A DNA stretch of 23,088 nucleotides from CAYRIY01 sp964424335 (GCA_964424335.1 CAYRIY010000058.1:1-23088), one strand, 5' to 3'. Numbered from the stretch's first letter, positions 1-7,779 are shown. The notes: generated from the sequence alone by a model not told the origin. A program made the numbers and translations.

Positions 1-162
1 TTGGCAGCAGGAGTCAGGTCCTTCGTGAGCAGCAGAGCGAGGGGAACATCGATCTCCCGCAGCCGCGGCCGTGAGTTCGACCTCGTCCGCCCCTTTGATC
101 GCACGCTCGACCTCACGATCGATCGCAAATTCGACGTCACCTGCGATGCCGACACCGCTCAC
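1..162 (-). CDS. Possible 5' part of an unrecognised gene, cut by the window edge
   Basis: Seen: on the minus strand a GGAGG motif (168-172) lies 5 nt before a GTG at 162-160, which opens a frame reaching the window edge. The first ~35 residues (beginning MSGVGIAGDVEFAIDREVE) are acidic and codon-like. They contain a loose 7-8 residue repeat of the form VE-x-A-I, matching an imperfect ~22-bp tandem repeat in the DNA. Near position 60 the coding look moves to the +1 frame (residues LREIDVPLALLLTKDLTPAA), suggesting a one-base frameshift or sequencing error. No family is recognised. Too little is visible to name a function, and it may be a pseudogene. Confidence 0.3.
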   Translation of the reverse strand, partial: MSGVGIAGDVEFAIDREVERAIKGADEVELTAAAAGDRCSPRSAAHEGPDSCCQ

Positions 163-365
163 GCAAACCTCCGTTGGTGAATTCTCGAACGCGTCTTGAT
201 GGCAAACATTTGTTCGAATATCCGCCTAATCCTTCCCCATAGTGATATAACAGCAGAGAAATCTGAATCAAAAAATTAACGTTAGAATCTGCATCTGCCG
301 TTCTGTGAATCGAGCTCCAACTCGGGGAACAAATGGATCCACATAGAATGGCTCAGAGCTGACGG

Positions 366-493
366 TCTGAGAAGTGCCCCGTACTCGGAGGCTCCGAGAA
401 TCTCGCTCTCCCAGCATGCCACAGCACAGAGGAATGACCTGCTCAGCGATAGCGGCTTCCCGAACGGCGGTAAAATTGCACGCATTTCTCGGA
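366..493. repeat. Decayed copy of the ~150-bp inverted-repeat element
   Basis: The left end reads TCTGAGAAGTGCC. The right end, reverse complemented, reads TCCGAGAAATGC. These match the terminal inverted repeats of the elements at 17.1-18.5 kb. The interior shares the block GGAATGACCTGCT (430-442) followed by a CAG..GCGA-like stretch and CTTCC(C)GAAC with those elements, in the same orientation. It is shorter (128 bp against about 149 bp) and clearly diverged. Confidence 0.5.
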
Positions 494-706
494 CGGCCAC
501 TTCCACCGACCGTCTCGCCGCGTCGATCAATCGCTCTACCGCTCCCAACCAGGTGGTGAATCGAGTCGCCGCTTCGATTGGCGATGCGGTTTACCAGGAA
601 GCACACGCCCGTTCCCAGCGTCCACAAAAGTACTCGAACGCGCGCGGACGAAGGGTCAACGCGGCTATTCCGGCAAATCCCAAGACTTTAGCCCCTGCTC
701 AAGGTA

Positions 707-737
707 GGAGGCATCCACGTAAGGTGCCTGCCTTTTT
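707..737 (+). terminator. Terminator-like hairpin with T run
   Basis: GGAGGCA (707-713) can pair with TGCCTGCC (725-732) with one bulge across an 11-nt loop, followed by TTTTT (733-737). No recognised gene ends just upstream, so it may be a remnant of a lost transcription unit. Confidence 0.3.
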
Positions 738-1103
738 GTGGCTACTGACGCCAGTCGAAAGCTGAGGGCAATCTTCGGACAGCACACCCAAAATTGCCCT
801 ACCGAAACCTGATGGAGCAACGTGTAGAGGCGGGATGTCGCGTTCTAGATCGGACTCGGAACCCGTCAGGCCTTGGATCGGACTCCAAACGTACGCACAG
901 TAAGACGGCAAGTCCGAGATTTGATTGGTACTTGCAGACACAGAGATCTCACTCTCCGATGGCGACTTTATCGTGAAGAAACTGCCTGCTAAAACGATTA
1001 TGCCCCCCCTAATCGGACTCGTAGGACGACACAAGCACGCTGTTTCGAAGTACTTTTCGGAAAGCTATGCACATCAGCAATGCTGCCACCCCGTCGAGAC
1101 AAT

Positions 1104-1176
1104 AATCGATCAACCCCGCACTGCTGCGGCACGGGCAGCAAATCGATCAACCCCGCACTGCGGCAGAGGGCAGCAA
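1104..1176. repeat. 37-bp imperfect direct repeat, two units
   Basis: Two adjacent units begin AATCGATCAACCCCGCACTG (1104 and 1141) and end in GGGCAGCAA. The second unit lacks one TGC triplet and differs in a few bases. It lies in non-coding DNA about 200 bp upstream of the first transporter gene. No function can be assigned. Confidence 0.7.
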
Positions 1177-1371
1177 TTCGCTCACCTGCGCATCCGATCG
1201 AAGTTACAAGTCAATCGCCGGGCGGTCCGCTCAAAGATCAGCGCGGCTTTGATTGTCAGTCCAAGTAGAGGTCCACATCCCCACAACATCGCCAAGACCA
1301 CAAAAGTCGCGACACCACGACATCGCGCGGACTGAAGGATTCAGTTTAGTTTTTCCCGTAGTACTCCAACC

Positions 1372-3120
1372 ATGGACCCAACACTTGCAACTCGTCTGCT
1401 CGCCTCAATCAACCGCTTTCTCCGCAGGTCTATCGCCCTGTTCGTGCAGCTCTTCGTGCAGCTCTTTGCGCCGCTCATGGTGGCGCTCGCCCTCGGCTTT
1501 CTCCCTCAAATGATCGGGTATGCTGCGCCGGCTTCCGATTCATCGCAAGCGATCCCTGTGTATGGGGGCACGCTCCGCCTGGCAAACAGAGGCGACCCGC
1601 CTGCTAGCTTCGATCCGATGCGCACGAGCAGCATCGCGCTTCACCACATTGCGGGCGGGCTCTTTGGGCCGGGCAACCTCGTGATGCCATGTCGTGAAAA
1701 CACGTACATGGTCTGCCCGTACCTTGCGAGCTCCTGGCGCCACAACGCCGACTACACGGAGTGGACGTTTTCGATTCGCTCCGACGTGTACTGGCACGAC
1801 GGGACGCCATTCACCGCCGAGGACGTGCGGTTTTGGTTTGAGCTCGCCTACTTTGGCGTCACGAAAGACGGCAAGACCCGCGCTCCGGCCTATTTTAAAG
1901 GAAACTTGGGCGACATCACCGAGATCGAGGCAGGCCGCGGCCAGGTGACCATCCGATTCTCCCAGCCCACCGTGCGGTTTCCGGAGATGCTCCTGGACCC
2001 CCGCATGAAGATCGCGCACCCCGCCCACCTGATGAAACCACAGATCGAAGCCGGAAACGTCGACGTCTCTCCCCTTGACGTAGGGCTGGTGGGAGTCGGC
2101 CCGTTTCAATTCGTCCGGTACGATCGGGGAACGCGGCTGCAAGTGCGCAGGTTCGACCGTTACTTCGAAAAAGACGCCCGCGGCAACCGCCTTCCCTATT
2201 TGGACGGAATCGACTTCTACATCATGCCGGATCCGGTCGCTATGGACCTTGCGATTCGCACCGGAAGGCTGGACGGCGGCGCCCGTGGGGAGGGCCACTA
2301 CCTCTCGGTTGAGCGAAAGGCCCTCTATGAGCGAGATATGGGGGATGAAATCAACTTCGTAGAGATGGGCGGGGGAATGTTTCGCCTGGCGTTCAACATG
2401 CTCCGACCAGGTCCCTGGCAGGACGTGCGGGTTCGCCGTGCGATCGCTCTTTGGATCGACAGCGAGGAAGCGATCATCGGCGCCCTTCAAGGCCAGGGCT
2501 ACTACGCCGCCCGCGACTGGCCGGGAAGCAGGTACTCGCCTCGCCCCTTCAAACTGTGGCCTCAGTTTAATCCTCGCCGCAAGGAGATGGATCGGGCCGA
2601 AGCCCTGCGCCTCATGGAAGAGGCGGGGTACGCCGACGGCTTCGAGATGGGGTACCTGTGCCGAGCCCTCAACCTCATACGCTGCGAATTTCTGCAAGCG
2701 CAGCTTGCTGGGCTCAACATCGATCTCAAGCTGCACATCGTCGACGAAGGCGAGTGGAACAGGGCTCGGTTTACCCTCGACTACGACAGCCAATCGGGAG
2801 CAAACTTCAGCGGAACCGTACCGGAAGCGACCGAACGGGTCTACGGCAGGTATAGCGAAAACCCGGATGCCTTTGCACGCCACGAGGATCCTGCGATCGA
2901 TCGGTACTACTTCCTCTTGAGGCAGGCAATCGCGAGCGACCAGCGGACCACCATCTGGCGTGAATTGGAGCGTTACATCTTGACCGAGCAAGTGTACCTG
3001 ATTCCGATCGCTGCCACGATCCAGGTCGTGCCGTACCGCAGCTACGTCAAGGGCATCGTCATTCCCCCGGAGGACGGCCACGCCCACACCGACTTCGCCA
3101 CAGTCTGGCTGGACAAATAG
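1372..3120 (+). CDS. ABC transporter substrate-binding protein, family 5 (oligopeptide/dipeptide/oligosaccharide type)
   Basis: This 582-residue exported protein should capture a peptide, oligosaccharide or similar solute and deliver it to the two permeases encoded next. Residues 1 to ~52 form a long signal sequence: a basic stretch (RFLRRS), a hydrophobic core containing a tandem FVQL-FVQL duplication, and a likely cleavage near GYAAP. The mature part has the SBP_bac_5 layout: YGGTLRLAN and FDPM at the start, the SWRHNADYTEWTFSIRSDV block, then WHDGTPFTAEDVRFWFE, the family signature. GVGPFQFVRYDRGT and LPYLDGIDFYIMPD follow. Length is normal. ATG 1372 has no obvious Shine-Dalgarno site, unlike most genes here, but later starts would cut the signal peptide. 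Family 5 members also bind plant and algal oligosaccharides, so given the sugar-catabolic neighbours a sugar ligand is possible (inference). Confidence 0.93.
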   Translation: MDPTLATRLLASINRFLRRSIALFVQLFVQLFAPLMVALALGFLPQMIGYAAPASDSSQAIPVYGGTLRLANRGDPPASFDPMRTSSIALHHIAGGLFGPGNLVMPCRENTYMVCPYLASSWRHNADYTEWTFSIRSDVYWHDGTPFTAEDVRFWFELAYFGVTKDGKTRAPAYFKGNLGDITEIEAGRGQVTIRFSQPTVRFPEMLLDPRMKIAHPAHLMKPQIEAGNVDVSPLDVGLVGVGPFQFVRYDRGTRLQVRRFDRYFEKDARGNRLPYLDGIDFYIMPDPVAMDLAIRTGRLDGGARGEGHYLSVERKALYERDMGDEINFVEMGGGMFRLAFNMLRPGPWQDVRVRRAIALWIDSEEAIIGALQGQGYYAARDWPGSRYSPRPFKLWPQFNPRRKEMDRAEALRLMEEAGYADGFEMGYLCRALNLIRCEFLQAQLAGLNIDLKLHIVDEGEWNRARFTLDYDSQSGANFSGTVPEATERVYGRYSENPDAFARHEDPAIDRYYFLLRQAIASDQRTTIWRELERYILTEQVYLIPIAATIQVVPYRSYVKGIVIPPEDGHAHTDFATVWLDK

Positions 3121-3170
3121 GATCCGAGTCGGGACTTCAATACGGCCATCGGTGGAATGAGAATCGCACG

Positions 3171-4142
3171 ATGAATCACGGTTGGCATCGCTACATTTTT
3201 AAGCGCCTGCTCTTGTTTATTCCGACTCTGATCCTGGCGTCGTTGGTCGTATTCGTCGTGATGCGCGCCCTTCCAGGCGATGTGACCGCCGCCATTTTGG
3301 GCGGCGAGGGCGAGGCGCTCGACCCGGCGATCGTCGGCGCCTTGAGAAAGGAGCTCGGACTCGACGATCCCCTCTATGTGCAGTACGCCCGCTGGGCTTG
3401 GAGCATGGCAAGCGGCGAACTAGGCGGCCGCTCGCTTGCGACCGGCGAGCCCCTCACCCAGCTCGTCGCCCGCCAACTGCCGATTACGATCCAGTTGACG
3501 CTGTACACGCTGACCATCGCTATCTTGATCGCAGTTCCACTTGGCACGGCGGCGGCGGCGCGCCACAACCGGTGGCCTGATACCGCCGTTCGCATCGTGA
3601 GCGTGTTGGGCTCAGCGGTCCCCGGGTTTTGGGTTGCGCTCCTCGCGCTGCTAGGGCTTGTCTACGGCTTCCGGTGGTATCCACCCCTCGTTTACGTTCC
3701 CTTCACCGAAAGTCCGGGAGAGCACCTACAATTGATGGCCCTCCCCGCACTCGTGCTCGGATGGGGGTACGGAGCGCACCTCGCGCGGATCACCCGAGCC
3801 CAAACGATCGAAGCCCTCGGGCAGGATTACGTCCGTACCGCCAGGGCAAAAGGCGTCAGCGGCGCCGGAGTCCTGGTCCGGCACGCCCTACGCACCGCGT
3901 TGATCCCGGTCGTCACAGCGGCCGGCCTCAATATCGGGGGGCTCCTCAGCGGAGCGGCGGTATTGGAAAATCTCTTTGGAATTCCGGGAATGGGCCGAGG
4001 CATCGTCCAGGCCGTGATCGCACGGGATTACCCCGTCGTACAGAGCCTTGCGGTGATCACGGTCTTCGTCGTGCTTGCGGTCAACTTGATGATCGATCTG
4101 ATTTATGCCTACCTCGACCCGAGGGTGAGCCTCGATGATTAG
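3171..4142 (+). CDS. ABC transporter permease, DppB/OppB type
   Basis: This 323-residue inner-membrane permease forms half of the translocation channel. The N-terminus (YIFKRLLLFIPTLILASLVV) is the usual first membrane segment of the DppB family, followed by the periplasmic LGLDDPLYVQYARW region and about five more hydrophobic helices. The cytoplasmic EAA loop that docks on an ATPase is clear: EALGQDYVRTARAKGVS near residues 215-235. A FGIPGMGRG motif lies near the C-terminus. It starts 50 nt after the binding-protein gene and overlaps the next permease by 8 nt, so the three are surely one operon. The start is ATG 3171 with a weak upstream GGTGGAA. The intact EAA loop implies that an ATPase partner exists elsewhere. 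Confidence 0.94.
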   Translation: MNHGWHRYIFKRLLLFIPTLILASLVVFVVMRALPGDVTAAILGGEGEALDPAIVGALRKELGLDDPLYVQYARWAWSMASGELGGRSLATGEPLTQLVARQLPITIQLTLYTLTIAILIAVPLGTAAAARHNRWPDTAVRIVSVLGSAVPGFWVALLALLGLVYGFRWYPPLVYVPFTESPGEHLQLMALPALVLGWGYGAHLARITRAQTIEALGQDYVRTARAKGVSGAGVLVRHALRTALIPVVTAAGLNIGGLLSGAAVLENLFGIPGMGRGIVQAVIARDYPVVQSLAVITVFVVLAVNLMIDLIYAYLDPRVSLDD

Positions 4143-4953
4143 ACTGCTAACGAAACCGTCGAGCCTCGCATCTTGGGGAATCGTCTTGGCAGCGCTCATC
4201 GCGGCCGCCTTTGCGCCGGCCCTCGCGCCGCACGACCCGTTGGCCCACGACTTGCCTGTCCGCTTGCAACCGCCCGGCGAAACCCACGTACTCGGCACCG
4301 ACAACTTTGGCCGAGACGTCCTAAGCCGCGTGATCTACGGAGCGCGCGTCTCAGTCATCGTCGGCCTTGCTTCGGCGGTACTCGCGGCCCTGATCGGAAC
4401 GACCGTCGGCTTTCTCACAGGCCTCCTTGGAGGGCGCGTCGATTTACTTGGCCAGCGGCTCATCGACGCCTTGCTCGCCTTTCCGGCGCTCGTGCTTGCA
4501 TTGGTCTTTGTCGCAGCGTTTGGTCCGTCGACGTCCGTAGTCATCGCAGCCATCGTGACGGCGCTCGCCCCTCAAATGGCCCGGCTGGCCCGCTCGCTCT
4601 GCCTCGAACTAAAGAGCTCGGACTACGCCGCGGCGGCCCGTTCCATGGGCGCATCGACGTGGCACATCGCCGTTCGCCACATCTTGCCAAACGCCCTCGG
4701 CCCCATCGTAGCGCTTGCGACGGGCTTCGTCGGCGAGGCCATCGTGCTCGAGGCCGTCTTGAGCTACCTCGGCCTCGGCGTGCCGCCTCCGCAACCGTCG
4801 TGGGGGCGGATGATTTCAGAAGGCTCCCGACTCTACCTCGAAACTGCGCCTTGGCTCACAATCGTTCCGGGCGTCGCGCTGAGCCTGCTCGCGCTCGCCT
4901 TTGCCATCCTCGGCGACGCAGTCCGTGATGCACAGGATCCCCGGCGAGCGTAA
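4135..4953 (+). CDS. ABC transporter permease, DppC/OppC type
   Basis: This 272-residue second channel subunit is typical of DppC: an N-terminal membrane helix, then the periplasmic signature HVLGTDNFGRDVLSRVIYGA near residues 51-70, which marks this family, then five hydrophobic segments. The EAA loop is ELKSSDYAAAARSMGAS followed by HILPNALGP. Its ATG overlaps the end of the upstream permease (ATGATTAG arrangement), indicating translational coupling. It ends 12 bp from the 3' end of the convergent isomerase gene, so no dppD/dppF-type ATPase genes follow. The transporter is therefore incomplete at this locus and probably borrows ATPases encoded elsewhere (inference). Confidence 0.94.
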   Translation: MIRLLTKPSSLASWGIVLAALIAAAFAPALAPHDPLAHDLPVRLQPPGETHVLGTDNFGRDVLSRVIYGARVSVIVGLASAVLAALIGTTVGFLTGLLGGRVDLLGQRLIDALLAFPALVLALVFVAAFGPSTSVVIAAIVTALAPQMARLARSLCLELKSSDYAAAARSMGASTWHIAVRHILPNALGPIVALATGFVGEAIVLEAVLSYLGLGVPPPQPSWGRMISEGSRLYLETAPWLTIVPGVALSLLALAFAILGDAVRDAQDPRRA

Positions 4954-4965
4954 CCGACCGAAATC

Positions 4966-5862
4966 CTACGCTCGCACGCTCACGAAGTTCGAGAGCCGAT
5001 TTCGAACAAACTCGACCGACCGCTCCGTCGCAAGCTCCCGATCGTCAAACGACTCAATTTCAAGTAGGAACGGAACGTCCCCCCGAGCTTCTTTCGCCAG
5101 GATCGCCGNNNNNNNNNNNNNNNNNNNNNNNNNNNNNNNNNNNNNNNNNNNNNNNNNNNNNNNNNNNNNNNNNNNNNNNNNNNNNNNNNNNNNNNNNNNN
5201 NNNNNNNNGATCGCCGTTCCACGCACACAGAGCGCAGTGACCCATCCGCCCGTTATCTTGGGCATTTCCGGGTCGGTGGGCGGATACATCTTCATATCTT
5301 TGACGTGCGTCGTCACCGTGTACGGCGCCAGCTTGCGAGCGGCCTCGACGGGTTCTTCAGCCACTAGGAACGGATTGCCAGTGTCAAAGTTCACCTTGAG
5401 CGCCGGACTGTCGACGCGCTCCAACACCTGGAGCACTTCATCCGCCCGATAGTCGGCGTGGTTTTCAAGGGCGATGGTGACGCCGTACTCCTCGGCAACC
5501 GGCGCCAACTTGCCGAGGCTTGCGCTGAGCCGTTCGAGCTGCTCGCAAAGCGGCGGGTCACTTCGCCACCGGTGGTGCGACGAGCACACGCACACGACAC
5601 GAATCCCGAGAGGAACGCAAATATCGCGGCAGTACGCCTCAAATGCCGAGGCGCTTTGGGCGCTCCCATTCTCAATGAAGCGATCGCCCCACGACGTCAC
5701 GATCTCGAGGCGATGGCGATCGGCCAGTTCGGCGCAAGACTCTTTGTTGCGCTCTCTGACCACGACGCCGACGACGCTCGATCCGTACTCGGCCGCCTTC
5801 ATGAAAAAGTCTTCGAGCGAAATGTCGCCGCCCAGAGAATGTTGAACGATTCCAAGTCGCAT
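4966..5862 (-). CDS. Sugar phosphate isomerase/epimerase-type TIM barrel protein, interrupted by assembly gap
   Basis: A xylose-isomerase-like TIM barrel (COG1082 type) that probably isomerises, epimerises or dehydrates a sugar or polyol derivative using a divalent metal. Visible metal ligands follow the family pattern: Glu133 (ALENH), Asp160 (NFDTGN), His186 (THVKDM), and the C-terminal Glu in FLLEIES after the gap. The frame could extend upstream to 5937. However, ATG 5862 sits 9 nt after AGGAG and begins with the family-like MRLGIVQHSLGG, whereas the extra residues would come from a short tandem repeat. The 100-N gap (5109-5208) falls where the G-x-G-x-VD loop before the last strand is expected, so that part is missing. 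It is the last gene of the minus-strand catabolic cluster. Substrate unknown; IolI-like or a 3-keto-sugar enzyme are options. Confidence 0.85.
   Translation of the reverse strand: MRLGIVQHSLGGDISLEDFFMKAAEYGSSVVGVVVRERNKESCAELADRHRLEIVTSWGDRFIENGSAQSASAFEAYCRDICVPLGIRVVCVCSSHHRWRSDPPLCEQLERLSASLGKLAPVAEEYGVTIALENHADYRADEVLQVLERVDSPALKVNFDTGNPFLVAEEPVEAARKLAPYTVTTHVKDMKMYPPTDPEMPKITGGWVTALCVRGTAIXXXXXXXXXXXXXXXXXXXXXXXXXXXXXXXXXXAILAKEARGDVPFLLEIESFDDRELATERSVEFVRNRLSNFVSVRA
5109..5208. other. Assembly gap of 100 N inside the isomerase gene
   Basis: Exactly 100 N, a conventional placeholder length. The same 8-mer GATCGCCG lies immediately left (5101-5108) and right (5209-5216). Joining the two copies would keep the reading frame but would leave the protein without the loop expected before the last beta strand, so a real missing piece of a few tens of bases is more likely. 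Confidence 0.95.
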
Positions 5863-5901
5863 GGACGTCCGCTCCTCTTCGTCGGGCCTTACTGACAAGC
5901 G

Positions 5902-5990
5902 TACCGCCAGGCATACCGCGGAGCGACCGCCAGGCATACCGCGGAGCTACCGCAAGGCCTAAGACATACCGCCGAGCTTACCGCCAGGCG
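5902..5990. repeat. 23-bp tandem repeat at the 3' end of the IolE-like gene
   Basis: Units at 5902-5924 and 5925-5947 are the same 23-mer except for one base (TACCGCCAGGCATACC then GCGGAGC on the plus strand). A third, diverged 30-bp unit lies at 5948-5977. The partial fourth unit (5978-5990) is the end of the upstream gene itself, encoding its last residues A-W-R and stop. The repeat fills most of the spacer between the two isomerase genes. Confidence 0.85.
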
Positions 5991-6826
5991 ACGCGGTCTC
6001 CGAGCGCCTCGCCGAGGTAGCGCCTGCTCATTGCCGCCGCCTCTCGGGGAGGCCTCGGCGCACGACTTGTTCCGTCCAGCTCGACGTTGATCCAACCGTC
6101 AAACGACGCCTCGATCAAAACGTCCAGAATCTCCTTCATCGGTAGGATTCCGTGCCCGATCGGCTGGTAATTGCCGTACCCCGTCACGTCGACCTCTTTG
6201 CCGTCTGCGTCCGCCGCTTGCGGCCCGGCCCAGTCCTTTAGGTGGACGTGGGAGATGCGGTCGATGTGGGCGCGCATCACCTCGAGGACGTCGCCGCCGC
6301 CTTTGGCGATTTGGCCTGTGTCGGGAGCAAAGCCGACGAGTTCCGGATCGACGAGGGACAAGATCGTGTCGATGTCTTCACGGGTCTCGACGGCCGTGCC
6401 GGTGTGCGGGTGGATCGAAGCCCGCAGGCCGATCTCCTTACAGTGCCTGCCGATTTCGTTGAATGCATCGGCAAGTCTGCGAAACTCGTCCTGGCCGTAC
6501 CCGCCTCGAGGGCGCGGTCCGGCCTGGAGCACCAGCGTTTCGCTCCCAGGCAGCGCCCGCAGTGCATCGGCCTCAGCTTTCGCTTCTTGCAAGTCTTTTT
6601 CGGCGGTATCGCTGTCGATCCAATTTTTGTAGCAATAGCCGGCGACGGTAGGCAGGCCGATTCGATCAACCAACGCCCGATATCCTCCTGGCTTTTCCTT
6701 ATTCCACTCCACGATCACTTTTGAAAAAGTTTCGAATCCAAGGTATCCAAGTTCGGCGACGTCCCGATACGCTTGCTCCAAGTCGCCGGGGTAGCCCCAC
6801 GTGATTCCCGTGTGCCCGACTTTCAT
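5978..6826 (-). CDS. IolE-like sugar phosphate isomerase/epimerase family protein (possible inosose-dehydratase-type enzyme)
   Basis: This 282-residue TIM barrel begins MKVGHTGITWGYPGD and starts at an ATG a few nt after a GGAGGAGAGG site. Features resemble myo-inosose dehydratase (IolE) more than other COG1082 members: SIHPHTGTAVETREDID (residues ~138-153) corresponds to the IolE HHHMGT-type strand. FAPDTGQIAKGGGD (~166-179) is the DTG-x-x-x-x-GGD motif, with Asp169 a metal ligand. ISHVHLKDW (191-199) and the C-terminal NVELDG (Glu249) supply the remaining ligands. The likely reaction is dehydration or isomerisation of a keto-inositol or keto-sugar made by the oxidoreductases of the cluster (inference). 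The gene lies downstream of the SDR gene, with a 194-bp spacer containing the structured repeat at 6868-6966. True IolE function is not proven, as no other clear iol gene is present. Confidence 0.87.
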   Translation of the reverse strand: MKVGHTGITWGYPGDLEQAYRDVAELGYLGFETFSKVIVEWNKEKPGGYRALVDRIGLPTVAGYCYKNWIDSDTAEKDLQEAKAEADALRALPGSETLVLQAGPRPRGGYGQDEFRRLADAFNEIGRHCKEIGLRASIHPHTGTAVETREDIDTILSLVDPELVGFAPDTGQIAKGGGDVLEVMRAHIDRISHVHLKDWAGPQAADADGKEVDVTGYGNYQPIGHGILPMKEILDVLIEASFDGWINVELDGTSRAPRPPREAAAMSRRYLGEALGDRVAWR

Positions 6827-6867
6827 GTGACCTCTCCTCCCAGAACACCGTCTGGCATGCGCTCCCG

Positions 6868-6966
6868 CTTGCCGCCCAATAGGGCCAGCGATGCTGGCCC
6901 GCCCGGGTTTTCATCCGCTCGTGGCTCGTCCGAGCCGACAAGGTCGGGCGGCCAAGTGGGTGACTC
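6868..6966 (-). repeat. Structured intergenic repeat, copy A (leader of the IolE-like gene)
   Basis: Read on the minus strand, this ~99-bp element starts GGAGTCACCCACTTGGC and ends GGCCCTATTGGGCGGCAAG. It can fold into an outer stem (CTTGGCCGCCC with GGGCGGCAAG, one bulge) enclosing two hairpins: GGCTC-GGAC-GAGCC and GGGCCAGC-ATC-GCTGGCCC. A second copy lies at 8544-8634 in the same orientation, also between two genes of this cluster. It ends 41 nt before the start codon of the IolE-like gene. It could be a leader RNA element or a REP-like repeat; I do not recognise a known class. Confidence 0.6.
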
Positions 6967-6972
6967 CTCCAA

Positions 6973-6998
6973 AACTGCTTCTTCAGGAACTGCTTCTT
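6973..6998 (-). promoter_or_regulatory. 11-bp direct repeat, possible operator
   Basis: AACTGCTTCTT occurs at 6973-6983 and 6988-6998 (15-bp period), just upstream, in gene direction, of structured repeat A and 22 bp after the SDR gene ends. Spaced direct repeats of this kind can be protein-binding sites, but no regulator can be named. Confidence 0.25.
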
Positions 6999-7020
6999 AA
7001 AGGCGCGATTCGCACACGTG

Positions 7021-7779
7021 TCAAAGGATCCGAAAGCCGCCGTCGACGTAGATCGACTGACCCGTGATATAACTCGCCTTGTCCGAGACGAGAAAGGCCG
7101 CAACAGCAGCAATTTCCTCAGGGTCACCCGCCCTTTTCAAGGCGATGCGGTCGAGTACGCGCGGCAACGTTTCGGGGTCGTTCATCACCCACGCTGTCAT
7201 CTCGGTCTTGATTAGGCCCGGATTGATGCAATTGACCCGGATGCCGTGGGGCGCAAGCTCCAGCGCCAGATTGGCAGTGAGCGCCTCGACTGCGCGCTTT
7301 GCCGGGGCGTAGTGCGAGCGCCCCGGCATGGCCATCCCGGCCTGCACCGATCCGATGTTGAGTATCGCCCCTCCCGTCTTCGCCTCGATCATCCTGCGCG
7401 CCGCGCTTTGCGCGCAGAGAAACTCGCCCTTGAGATTGGTCTGGGTCACCTGCTCCCACTCGTCGGCGCTGATCTCGAGAAAGGGCGTGATCGGCTCAAT
7501 TCCTGCGTTGTTCACGAGGATGTGGATTCCACCCAGCTCCCGCACGACACGCTCGATCATCGCCTCCACTTGGGCAGGCTCCGAGACGTCGGCCAAGACG
7601 ACGATCGATCGCCTGCCGAGCGCTCTCACCTCGGCTGCGACGCGTTCCGCCTCTTCCTCTCCCTCTACGTCGTTGATCGCTACGTCAGCGCCGTCGCGGG
7701 CCAACTCGAGCGCAATCGCCCGCCCGATCCCCCGCCTGGCGCCGGTAACGAGGGCCACGCTCCCATCCAAGTCAGGCAT
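7021..7779 (-). CDS. SDR family NAD(P)-dependent oxidoreductase (FabG-like)
   Basis: A classical short-chain dehydrogenase of 252 residues, the usual length, which oxidises or reduces a hydroxyl/keto group, here probably on a sugar or sugar acid. Motifs in order: TGARRGIG cofactor loop (residues ~11-18), DV after VVLA, NNAG (~86-89), the catalytic Ser in NIGSV, YAPAK with the Tyr-x3-Lys pair (~153-157), and the NPG-x-IKT segment. The end FRIL after YVDGG is normal. The start is ATG 7779, which overlaps the end of the GntR gene by 8 nt, so translation is probably coupled. A longer frame to 7848 adds only a Ser/Arg-rich antisense-like stretch and was not used. Sequence alone does not give the substrate. 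Confidence 0.93.
   Translation of the reverse strand: MPDLDGSVALVTGARRGIGRAIALELARDGADVAINDVEGEEEAERVAAEVRALGRRSIVVLADVSEPAQVEAMIERVVRELGGIHILVNNAGIEPITPFLEISADEWEQVTQTNLKGEFLCAQSAARRMIEAKTGGAILNIGSVQAGMAMPGRSHYAPAKRAVEALTANLALELAPHGIRVNCINPGLIKTEMTAWVMNDPETLPRVLDRIALKRAGDPEEIAAVAAFLVSDKASYITGQSIYVDGGFRIL

Larger units (their letters stand above)
173..1371. other. Gene-poor region with decayed repeats
   Basis: About 1.2 kb without a convincing gene. The open frames here lack ribosome binding sites and recognisable domains. What I can see is a decayed inverted-repeat element at 366-493, a terminator-like hairpin at 707-737 and a 37-bp direct repeat at 1104-1176. The minus frame across 282-548 resembles, at the translated level, the minus frame of the 17-18 kb array (shared pattern SL-x-SRSFL), so both may derive from the same ancestral sequence. 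I see no clear promoter for the downstream binding-protein gene. Confidence 0.6.

Noticed and set aside
1540..3087. A 515-residue minus-strand frame opposite the first binding-protein gene
   Set aside because: It is a shadow of high-GC codon use on the other strand. The plus-strand protein has clear family 5 motifs and a signal peptide.
5863..5937. N-terminal extension of the gapped isomerase
   Set aside because: The residues come from the 23-bp tandem repeat and the spacer. The internal ATG at 5862 has the proper ribosome site and family start.
5902..5990. CRISPR-like short repeats
   Set aside because: The units are directly adjacent without spacers and there are only about three. It is a simple tandem repeat, and no cas genes are present.
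6868..6966. tRNA or known riboswitch in structured repeat A
   Set aside because: The fold has no anticodon arm or T-loop signature in either orientation, and I do not recognise conserved bases of a known riboswitch.
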